Below are positions 36,135 through 45,235 of a stretch of 64,000 nt of DNA, piece after piece (position 1 is the first letter of the stretch; each line of letters begins with the position of its first letter). Position numbers and translations under genes: made by a program. Origin of the DNA: Tolypeutes matacus. Its lineage: Eukaryota; Chordata; Mammalia; Cingulata; Chlamyphoridae. Below the pieces are notes generated by a model. It was not told where the DNA came from. It did no database searches and saw only the letters and a list, made by a program, of their open reading frames with translations. The stretch spans positions 32,246,011 to 32,310,010 of the forward strand of contig JAKSZT010054304.1 of assembly GCA_026826555.1 (NCBI GenBank), in the 5' to 3' direction.

Positions 36135-36916
36135 GTCTCTGTGGCCCAGTTTGTCATGGCTGGCCCTCTTTTTGGGCCCACCTACCACTATCTTTATCCT
36201 TTTAGTGGGATCATGTATCTTCAGTGTTCTAATTACATTTATTTCTTACAGAATCAATAACTTATTAGTCATGTGGAGATATCATCCAGTTTCTACCATG
36301 GTGTTGGACCCGTCTTTCCTCAACTTCAATAGAATAGCCAGAGAGGTCTACACCCTGTCAGGCAGGTATTACTGCTCTAACCAGCAGGAAGTAGCTACTG
36401 AGGAATGAACATCAACCGTCAGCACCCCCTTAACAATAAGGGAGTGAGCTTTCTGAGGGGGGAATTGAGGCAGGTTAGCCAGGGAAATGAGAAGAAGATG
36501 AGCCACAACATGGCTGACAGACAACATGGCTGACAGACAACATGGCTGACAGACAACATGACTGTGAGACCCTGCTGAGAACCTGACCTTAACTCTGAGG
36601 TCCCAGTTTGTTTTTCCGGGCCCTCTTCTTGGCCCCAGATATTCTAAACTGTCCTCACCATTGTCCCCAACTATTGGTAGAGTAGCCATTAACAGCTGGG
36701 GCCCCTCCCCTTACCATTAGCAAGGGGGAGGAATAATTAATAGTTTAGAAGGTAACCACACAATGCAGAGCTAGCTCTCTCTGCCTAGAGGAGCCTGCAC
36801 CAAATCTCACTGTGTAGTCCATACTTCTCTCCCATGTCTCAGCAAACTCTGTTCATTTTCCCCATTTGCCAATAAGTTCTTTTTACTGGCCTAATTAAAA
36901 AAAAAAAAAAAAAAAA
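36135..36916 (+). pseudogene. L1-mobilised retrocopy of a class I-like ERV transcript (env tail, U3-R, poly-A)
   Basis: The insert begins inside the transmembrane subunit of a retroviral envelope gene. The frame from about 36136 to 36408 has a membrane-spanning segment (residues about 12-40 from 36151) and a short tail. After the stop come a polypurine tract (36455-36464), an LTR beginning TGAGGCAGG (36466) and running to about 36896, then 20 or more A. It ends where R would be polyadenylated, with no U5. The flanks AAAACTATAATGG (36122-36134) and AAAACTACAGTGG (36917-36929) match at 11 of 13. Together these mark an RNA copied by L1 machinery rather than a provirus. No complete viral gene is present. 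Confidence 0.85.
36505..36568 (+). repeat. 16-bp tandem repeat in the ERV U3
   Basis: The unit acaacatggctgacag occurs three times perfectly (36505-36520, 36521-36536, 36537-36552) and a fourth time degraded (36553-36568). U3 direct repeats often hold enhancer sites. That role here is inference. Confidence 0.9.
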
Positions 36917-36929
36917 AACTACAGTGGAG

Positions 36930-37500
36930 TATCATCTTACATCTATTAGACTGGCTTTTATTAAAAAAGAAAAACCAGAAAACTATAAGTGTTGGATAGG
37001 ATGTGGAGGAATGGGAACACTCATCCACTCTTGGTGGTAATGTAGAATGGTACAGCCATTGTGAAGGACAGTTTTGTGGCTCTTCAGGAAGCTAACTATA
37101 GAATTACTATATGATCCAGCAATCTCAATGCGAAGAATATACTCAAAAGAACTGAAAGTAGGGTCATGAACAGATGTATGCACATCAGTGTTCAAAGTGG
37201 CATTATTCATTATTGGCAAGAATTGGAAGCCACTCAAGTGTCCATCAATGGAAGAATGGATAAACAAAATGTGGCATATACATAGGATGGAATATTACTC
37301 AGTTGTAAAAGGAATGAAGTATTGACACACATGACAACATGGATTAACCTATAAGACCTTGTGTTGCGTGAACTAAGCCAGTCACTAAAGGGCAAATTTT
37401 GCATGATCTCACTGTTTGAACTAAGGATATTGAGCATACTCACAGAGATTAGGTCTGGAAGATAAGTTACCAGGAGATAGAGAGGGAGTAGAGAATGGGG
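36930..37500 (+). pseudogene. L1 ORF2 C-terminus, continuation after the retrocopy
   Basis: Sequence resumes at gagtatcatcttacatctattag and runs through ggatgtggaggaatgggaacactc, aatggtacagccattgtg, ccagcaatctcaatgc and caagtgtccatcaatgg, the usual order of the 3' end of ORF2. The long minus-strand frames 36983-37267 and 37234-37506 are antisense shadows. Confidence 0.8.
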
Positions 37501-38880
37501 AACCAATGCTCAATCAGAGCAGAATCTATGATAAGGTGGATGGGGGTTGTTTGGCAGTGGTCAGGGGTGATGGTGGTGCAGGGATGTGCGTGGGATATAC
37601 TGTGAGTGGAGGGTGCTTAAGGGTGAAATTGAGTATGGTAGAGAGGTGGGTTGGGCTGAGGGGAGGACTAGAGGAAGGAACAGGTGAACACCCAGGATGT
37701 GTAGATTTGTGGTTGAGAATAAAATTGTGGGAGTGTTCTTTTGACAAATATGGCAGGGGAGGTTTACTTGTGCATGGGTGTTGGTGGTGGGGGCATGTAT
37801 GGGAAAGGGTGCACCCATGGCATGCTTCTGTGGAATATGAATGTGCTCATCTCATCACAGGGTGTTATCTCAATGAGTCAAGACCTACACATTAAACAAC
37901 AAAATATTAAATTCCCACACTGAAGAATCCTGCTACATTCTCATATAGAGGGGCAATAATCTATTTAGCACATTGGCCATGCCTAATAAAAGAAAACAGA
38001 CAAATATGCCATGACAAAACCTCAAATAGTGGTGCTTCTCAGGGCTCTAGAGACACCTGGACACTATAGGCAAGGCACACAACCCCTTTAAATCAGCACT
38101 CTGTAGGTGGGCCTTACCTTGGAATATATAACAACCTATTTCTCCAATGTACTAGACGTATTCATAATTCCCCTACATATGAATGTTCTACCCCTTTTAT
38201 TTGAGCCTATAATAAGCACTATATTTATTAACTATTTGTCTCAGAGACTGAAATTTTGGTTCTGTACATATGCTGGTTGATCCCTAAATCTCAGTAGAGT
38301 TGCAGCCAAAAGCTACTCTCCATTTCATCAGACTTTCCCAGGAAAACTAACAAATTGATGATGATGGACAAACACCATCCCAAAAAAACAGAGAGTATCT
38401 ACAACTGCAAGGAAAATAGTTCCTTCCATTGGTCCCATAATATCGAAGCCCCCTCTCACTCTGAAGCTGGGAAGGCATCACCATCTCCAAATCCGCAAAG
38501 TTTGAGGAGTGAACAAACATAAGGAGGGAATGCAACCATGGACAAACCAAACATTATTGTTGTAGTAATGGAAGGACACATAACATTGATATACAGATAG
38601 TGGTTTCCAGAGGTTCTGAGGGGGAGAGGGGAGGTATTAATAGGCGGAACACAGGGCATTTTTAAGACATTGGAATTAATTGTAAATCAAAGTGTAAACT
38701 ATAGACCTTGGTTAATAGCAATGCTTCAATATTTATTCATCAATTGTAACAAATGTTCCACACTGTTGTAAGATGTTATTAATAGGGGAAGAGGTGGGGC
38801 ATATATAGGAATCCCTTATACTTTCAATGTAACTTTTGTGTAATGTAAAATCTCTTTAAAAAATAAATTTTATTATATGG
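37501..38880 (+). other. 3'UTR of the nested L1
   Basis: Non-coding, with a G-rich section (37530-37830, many gggtgg/gtggtgg steps) like the G-rich tracts known from several mammalian L1 3'UTRs. It then becomes AT-rich and terminates with taatgtaaaatctctttaaaaaataaa. The 129-codon plus-strand frame at 37506-37895 comes from the G-rich tract and is not a gene. Confidence 0.7.
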
Positions 38881-39825
38881 AAAAATATATCTCTTTTTCG
38901 AGATTCCCATATTGTTTATGTATCCTTGTCCTGATATGCTTTTGTTCATTTTCCTATTTTCTTTAGCTCCTTGAAGATATTGAGAATTTTTTAAGTCTTT
39001 TTTCCAATTTATCCAAATCTGGTCTACTTCAGTGTTAGTTTTTGGATTTTTATCTTGTTCCTTTGGATGGGCCATCAGTTTCTATTTGTTTGTTTGTCTT
39101 ATAAGCTTTTGTTGTGCACACTGTAACTTTTAGCATTTTAATGTCATAACTCTAAGATTTAGTCTCTGAGCTGTCTGTCCATAATCTTTTATTCAGTTAG
39201 TGATATGACAGAGATTTCCTTGAGTGCTAGGAGATAACAGAAACAAACAAACAAACGAAGGTGTAAAAAAACCACCTTTCACAGTGTTTGCAAATTGGTT
39301 CTGCTTTGTCTGGTATCACTCTTTCAGAGTTTAGCCCTCTTCTGAGCCTAAGGCAAAAGTGTAGTGCAGGGTTCTCTCTTTCTTTTCTGCACCTGCATCT
39401 TGTTCTTGCTCTGAGCCTTAGGAATTCTCCTTTGTGTATAGGAATTCAATGCCCCTCTCTGCCCTATGAAATAGAATTTGTCCCTCTTCTGGGCCCTCTG
39501 CTGCATGTCTTAAAGCAGGTAATCCTTTGCTACAGGCATTGTTTCTTACAATGCTTTAGCTGTCAACAAGCTGCTTCTGCCTGTAGTATAAGTTCTGCAA
39601 GGACAAGCCAGATATGAATTTCCTGGTTCAACATTTCAGGCTGAAATCCAGTGGGTTTGCATAGACATACAGGCACCCCTGTATGTGGATGAGTAAGAGT
39701 CATTCTGCTCTCTCTGGAACAGGACCAGTCAGGAACTCACAAAGGGAATGAAGGCCATGCCCACATCATGCATGGGAGGAGAAAAAGTGGAGGCAAGCAA
39801 GGGCGGCATGAGCTTCCCCTACTAT
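38881..39825 (-). mobile_element. old L1, right part (ORF1 start and 5'UTR)
   Basis: This is the continuation of the minus-strand L1 at 29741-31550: aaaaatatatctctttttcgagattcccatattg follows on from ctatttggttctgttt. It proceeds into an L1M-type 5'UTR (39260-39825: gggttctctctttcttttctgc, gcccctctctgccc). The right boundary is approximate. Confidence 0.65.
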
Positions 39826-40990
39826 TTTTAAAGGTTTATTTTCTTGATTAGTTATTTGCCCAGTTACTGCAAGCCTTTAACTGTTTCTCCATAGTTTAAG
39901 AAAGATAACTCTGTTAATCTGTCATATTTGTTTAAAGATTCTGTGGAGTAATTGCACCCTGGAGCATTTTTGTTGAATTCTTTGTTGACCAGACTACCAC
40001 TCTTATTTTTAATCCTTACTGTAATTAATATTTTAACATGTATAATCCCATTGAATCATTTTAACAGTGATAGTGAATATACCTACTTTATCTCTTTTCA
40101 ATGGCAGTAAACAATTTATGATAATTTTCTTAAATTAAACAGTCTCTGTCGAATAAACCTGAAACTGGAATGCAGCAGTTTTATACCTTGCCAAAATCGC
40201 ACACAAAATCAGAAATAATTTTTTATGTAATGAATTACTAAGAACTTGAAGTAATAGGAGGGTTTCTGTTTTGATTATATATCACTTGACCTGAAGGTGA
40301 TCCTATGTTCCTTCTTAATGCCTTTTTGACTTACAGAAATATTTGACTAAAATCTATTTCATTAGAATAACAAACATGCAAAATAAATATACACAGATTT
40401 ATTGCAAAATATGTAATTATTGTGCATTTGGATACAGATATGTTTGCAAATTATCCATTTAGTGTATTATCCTTAGAACAATATTAAAGCAAATGTAAGC
40501 ACTAAATACAAGTCTAGCCTGTTTAGAATCCCTTAAGGATATTTCTAAGGTAATGATGATAATAATGACAATTTATGTATAATTTCTAGGCTACTGTCAA
40601 ATTACCATGTATTTCCCCCTCCCAAACAGGATTGAATATGAAATCCAGAGTAGTTATGCCTATAGCAATGGTAAATAGGTAATTTGGATCAACTTTCTTG
40701 CAAAGAAAAACAAAGTCTTTATGAATACAGCTACCAAATCAGTGAAAAAATGTGCAAGAAGATTAGAAAAAGTGGGAAAGTGAGATAAGTAAGCTCAGCA
40801 TTTCATGCTTCTTTTCCTCCAGAGAAATTTGATGATTATAGAGGACACAGCTGGGAAGCTGAGCAAAATTTCCAATTGATTCATGGGAAAAGGGCATTGA
40901 TGATTAAATTTCAGGGCCATTCATGTAAGCAGGTATATGGTAGACTTTCAAAGTTTTGGGTTGGGACACTAAAATGATTGCCTTAGTGCC
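39826..40990. other. unassigned AT-rich sequence
   Basis: No gene or repeat recognised. Confidence 0.4.
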
Positions 40991-41410
40991 CTACATGCTA
41001 AAACAAATACCATACAGTAGGTTAGCTTAACAATAGAAATTTATTCCTATTGTTAAGGAAGAAGCTAGAAGGCTTACATCCTTCAGAGGTCAGTATCTTC
41101 TGGCTGGTCAGAAATCTTTGGGGTTCCTTGGCTATTCTGTCACATGGCAATGCAAATGATTGTGTCTTCTCCTTTCTCTTCTAGGCTCCATTGACTTCTA
41201 GTTTCTGACTGCTGCCAGTGGCTTCTCTCTTTGTGGCTTTCTCTATAAGGCCTCCAGTAATAAAGGTAAGTCCCATCCTCATTCAGTTGACCACACCTTA
41301 AATGAAGTAATCTCATCACAAGGTCTTATTTACAAAGGATTCACACATACAAGAATGGATTAAGTTTAAGAACATGTTTTTCTAGGGTACATAGCTCCAA
41401 GCCACTATAC
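40991..41410 (-). mobile_element. LTR, ERVL/MaLR-like
   Basis: The layout parallels 4997-5504: caaataccatacagtaggtt, tgtcacatggcaatgca, ccacaccttaaatgaagtaa, ggattaagtttaagaacatgttttt, ctccaagccactata. On the minus strand it begins TATAGTGGCTTGGAGC. Length is about 420 bases. No internal sequence adjoins it. Confidence 0.75.
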
Positions 41411-41519
41411 ATATAAACTCATCTGATGTATACAATTCAAGTAAAAATAAAACTAGACAGTAATTTGGCTCAGTAGTTATTTTTGTAGTAGTGTTCTTTT
41501 GGAAATAGTACATAGATAT

Positions 41520-42067
41520 TGTAGCAGTTTGATATGGTTTATGAATTCTAAAAATAGATATTGGATTAAGTTTGTAAACTGGTCTCTAATTAGGCATGAT
41601 TACATTATGATTAGGACTTTGATTGGGCCACATCAGTAGGGCATTGAATCCCTGTCCCTTGGTGGGTGAGGACTCACAGATAAAAGACATGGCAAAGGAC
41701 AGAGTTGGAGATTTTGATGTTGGAGACTTGAGCTGGAGCCCTGGGAAGTAAGCACACAGAGGAGCTTAGTCGTGAATCCAGAGAGAAGGTCCTGGGAAGA
41801 GAAACAAGCCATTCACCTAATAGTCTACAGCTGGCCTTGTGGTGATACCAGAGGAGCTGAGCCTGGAGAGAGGCAAGCCAGGAAGCCTGAACCCTGGAAG
41901 ACATCGGCAGCCATCTTGATCCAACACATGGTCATAGATTGTGGTGAGGGAAGTAACTTACGCTTTATGGCCTGATAACTATAAGTTTCTACTCTAAATA
42001 AATACCCTTTATAAAAACCATTGATTTCTGGTATTTTGTATCAGCACCCCCTTGGTTGACTAATACA
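41520..42067 (+). mobile_element. solo LTR with perfect GATAT target duplication
   Basis: TGTAGCAGTTTG at the start and GACTAATACA at the end give TG...CA termini. GATAT lies on both sides (41515-41519 and 42068-42072). A polyadenylation-type tctaaataaataccctttat is near 41992. At 548 bases it has intact ends and a perfect 5-base duplication, typical of ERVL/ERV3-class integration followed by LTR-LTR recombination. It is the same family as 34043-34680. The 67-76 codon frames within it are chance. Confidence 0.93.
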
Positions 42068-42830
42068 GATATACATGATAAAATTTGACACTAATTTTAA
42101 TTCAATATCTTTTGTAAGTGGAAATACCTTGTTATTTTTTATCCAAATCCATTTCTATCTGAAATAAAGATCCAATATCATATATAAGTTGAAAATCTAG
42201 ATATTTTCCCATTAAAGTAAGGAATAAGAAAATGATAATTTCTAGGAATACTTTTGTGTAGCATATGACTTTAGACAAGATACATAAATTAGATTCTTAC
42301 TCAATATATAGTAGCTAAAATTATTATTTTCACATAATGAATTGTCATATATGTTATTTTATATGCTAACCATATGCAACATGTAAGGTATTATATGTCA
42401 TATGTGATATATAATATAATTGGTTAGTCATTTAAATAAAAAACTGAAAGGCAGATTCTCAAAAAAGGAAAGTTAGTAGAATAAGTTACAGATTAAATAT
42501 ACAGACATAAACAGCATTCATTTTATAGAAACTAACCAATTAGAAATAGGGTGGAAAAAATTACAAGTAAAATAATAACCAAATGATAGGGTACTAAACA
42601 TTAGCATGGCATTAACATTAACATTAGCATTAACATGGAATGAGCAAGTCTCCTGTGGGGGAGAAGGGAACCTTTAAAAATCTCCTGAGTGATGTATATG
42701 ATTATAAAATGCAATACATTATTTTCTTCCATAAGGAAAGGAGGGACTTATAAAGATGTCATTTCTCCCCTAAATTTAATTATAAATTTAGTGTGAGCCA
42801 CATAAAATATCATTTTTGGGCGGTGGAGTG
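42068..42830. other. unassigned AT-rich sequence
   Basis: No gene. It contains a short hexamer-like repeat (attaac/attagc) at about 42600-42640. Confidence 0.45.
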
Positions 42831-44300
42831 GGGCAATGGTGGTAGGCTTAGGATGTCTATAGGTAAAAATCACCAATGATTTTAGCTACCAATATGATTC
42901 TGGTAGGTTATATCACTGAAGGCAAGAGCCACCAGCAACAGCAGACCTATTTGGGGAAGAGTTAGTCTCACAAAGTTATTCTTCACAATGCTGCTGAAAG
43001 TTGTGTCCTCTGGATATTCCTGGGGTGGATGATATTTCTTACATGATAAATCGATTCTAACACTCCAGTTTCTCTAAACCATTGGATTCCCTCATCTACA
43101 TTATATCAGGGCAGTTCTGATATTTTGACCTCAGGTAATGTAGGCCACCTTTTGGTCCATGCTTCAGCCAACCACCAAAATAAATTGTCAGAGCCTTTTC
43201 TAAACCCTTAAACTACAACATTGAATCCAGAATCTCTGCTTAGTGGGTCCATATCAATAAATTCAGCCTGATCTAATTTTATATTCTTTCTACCATTATT
43301 CCACACCACCCTTAATATCCATTCCCATACATATTCCCCTGATTTCTGTCTATATAAATTAGAAAACTCATGTAGGTCTTTTGGTGTATAGAACACCTCC
43401 ACATTGGTCACACTTTGTACCTCACCTTTTGGGGCCTGGTGGGACATCAGTCTAGTTATAGTCTGGAAGGAAAAAGGTGTGGTAGAGGTGAGTCATGAGA
43501 AGAATTAGAACTGTCTTGCAAACCAACTCCTTTAGGACATTCCATTGCACTTCCATCTGGTAAAAAAGCACTAATCTCTTCAGCCAGAGGATTGAGGGTT
43601 TTTTCCTCAGGCGGATAATAACAGGTTTATCAGGCACAGCAGGGAAGGTAGGATGGCAGATTCCTCAGGGAAGACTGAAGGCCTGGAGGCTGTTTCCTCA
43701 GGGTGAACAATTACAGGCTTATCTGGCAAAGCCTCAGCAGCATCTGTGGTTTCAATGTTCCCACTGCCATTATTATCAAACCATATGTCCCCACTCCAAT
43801 TTTTAGTATCCCATGCCCTCACTTTAACAGCAGACACCCTGAAAGACTAGGAATTTATGTTATGTTATAATTCAGTCAATTGTACAATGAGACTCTGGGT
43901 CTGGTTTTCATAAATTTCATGTCTGCGGCTCCTTGAAATAAGATTGTCTTTCAGGACACACATAGAAACATTCGCAATCTTCATGCAGCGCTTAAGTTGT
44001 GAATTTGAAGCCTTGAGTGTATCCCTTTTTTATAACTATAGCCAATGTTTTTAGAAACAACCAGCCAACATCATTATACCTTTTAATTCCACAAAACTCT
44101 GTTAAGGAGTCAAAAACACTCACCCAGAGCCTTGCCTCTTATAAGCATCTGATTAGCTGTATCTAATGGTGATATTTTGCATATCTCTATTGCCAACACA
44201 TACCATGGACAATCAGCGCCATTTTGAGTATTGGAAATTAGGTCATTAGTACCTTTGAATCTAATCCTTTTAGAGAACCAATTTCAAAAACCTGAGAACC
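42831..44300 (-). pseudogene. ERV-L-like gag remnant
   Basis: Minus-strand fragments of one degraded gag-like gene, the retroviral capsid precursor. N to C: a block near 44120-44215 (WYVLAIEICKISPLDTANQ); a hydrophilic block near 43880-43980; a Pro-rich part at 43607-43837 with a repeated ALPDKPVI segment, repeated again at 43600-43637; and the best-preserved 79-codon frame at 43208-43447 (EFSNLYRQKSGEYVWEW, ILRVVWNNGRKNIKLDQAEF), continuing to about 42831 in other frames. Several stops and shifts break it. Its place directly behind an LTR and primer site supports gag. Assignment to the ERV-L family (relatives of mouse Fv1) is by family resemblance and context. No pol follows. Confidence 0.7.
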
Positions 44301-44341
44301 AGTTCAGAACTCTCATACTTAAAAGCCTATTTCTTCAAGAA

Positions 44342-44356
44342 CCACTCCCTGGACCA
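44342..44356 (-). other. degenerate retroviral primer-binding site, tRNA-Leu-like
   Basis: Plus-strand ccactccctggacca, read on the minus strand as TGGTCCAGGGAGTGG, starts four bases inside the LTR end. It resembles the complement of a mammalian tRNA-Leu 3' end (TGGTGTCAGGAGTGG) apart from a small change in the middle. ERV-L elements are known to use tRNA-Leu. Confidence 0.65.
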
Positions 44357-44360
44357 AGTC

Positions 44361-44798
44361 TGTATTAGTCAGGGTACCCTAGGGAAACAGAACTGGCAGG
44401 AGATGTCTGTAAACATTATGAGACTTTTATAAGAGTTTTCTTTCATGACTGTGGGAATGCAGAAATCCAAATTTCATAGGGCAAGCTGCAAGTTGGGAAC
44501 TCCCATAAAGGTTTTCAATGAATTCCCCAGGAGAAGCTGACTAGCTGAAGTAGATCTGGAGATTCTTCTGACTGCTGAAATCATCACTTCTCCTTTTAAA
44601 GCCATGAATTGATTGGGAGAGACTTCTCTCATTGTTGAAATCAATCTCCTCATTTGACTGTAGATGTAATCAGCCATAGATTCAATCAACTTACTGATGA
44701 TTTAAGTCCATGAAATATTCTCAAAGTAACAATCAGACCAGTGACCAAACAACTGGACATGATTTTGGCAAAGTTGACACATGAACTTAATCATCACA
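44361..44798 (-). mobile_element. 5' LTR of the ERV-L-like remnant
   Basis: On the minus strand this starts TGTGATGATTAAGTTCATGTG at 44798 and ends ccctgactaataca at 44361, giving TG...CA termini over 438 bases. The primer-binding site and gag follow in the same orientation, so this is the 5' LTR of a truncated provirus rather than a solo LTR. The minus-strand 71-codon frame at 44474-44689 is within U3 and is not a gene. Confidence 0.85.
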
Positions 44799-44859
44799 GA
44801 GAATAACAGGAAAATATATAAGTTGTGTTATATTCATTCATACAGTTATATGAAATATA

Positions 44860-45235
44860 TCCTTGAAAAATAAATGAACTATAGCTAAATACAACAATCT
44901 GGAGGAATCTCACATACATAATGCAAAGTGAAATTTACCAGACACAAAATGGTAAGCTGCATATTTCCATGTATACTAACTTCAAAATCTGGCAAAACTA
45001 ATCTCCAGTATTTAGGTATACATATTTACGTGGATAAACTCTAAAAAAAAATGAAAGCATAGTCAAGGCAAACTAGATCAGTGGTTATCTTTAGTAGAGA
45101 GTGAAGAAGAGATTGGTATCTTCTCGAGTATTGGCAGTGGTTTATATCTTTATTAGAGTGGATGATTTATTTTTAATGTTTACATTTATTTTATACACTT
45201 TTATTTAAGTATGCTATATTTCACTGCAAAAAGAT
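44860..45235 (+). mobile_element. old L1 3'UTR fragment
   Basis: Plus-strand phrases caaagtgaaatttaccagacacaaaatgg, atatttccatgtatactaac, aactagatcagtggttatc and gagattggtatcttctc follow the order of an L1M 3'UTR ('aagccagacacaaaa', 'gattccatttatatga', 'agatcagtggttgcc'). There is no coding sequence. Confidence 0.6.

Larger units (their letters stand above)
31551..38880 (+). mobile_element. L1 inserted in an older L1, internally deleted, with two later insertions
   Basis: The plus-strand L1 starts at its 5' end (caacatggcagagtagggaa), has about 1.5 kb of 5'UTR, lacks ORF1 and the endonuclease part of ORF2 (join near 33055-33062), then runs through the RT and C-terminal regions (33063-37500) and a 1.4-kb 3'UTR to an A-rich end at 38850-38880. 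It is interrupted by an LTR (34043-34680) and by a retroviral retrocopy (36135-36916). A-rich flanks aaaaattgata (31540-31550) and aaaaatatat (38881-38890) are a weak candidate for its own target duplication. It is dead. Confidence 0.85.

Noticed and set aside
36151..36408. Open frame resembling a retroviral envelope tail, considered as a domesticated gene
   Set aside because: It is only the 3' end of env within a 5'-truncated poly-A retrocopy. There is no ATG at the start and no surface subunit.
37506..37895. 129-codon Gly/Trp/Val-rich open frame
   Set aside because: It lies in the G-rich tract of an L1 3'UTR. Composition explains the frame.
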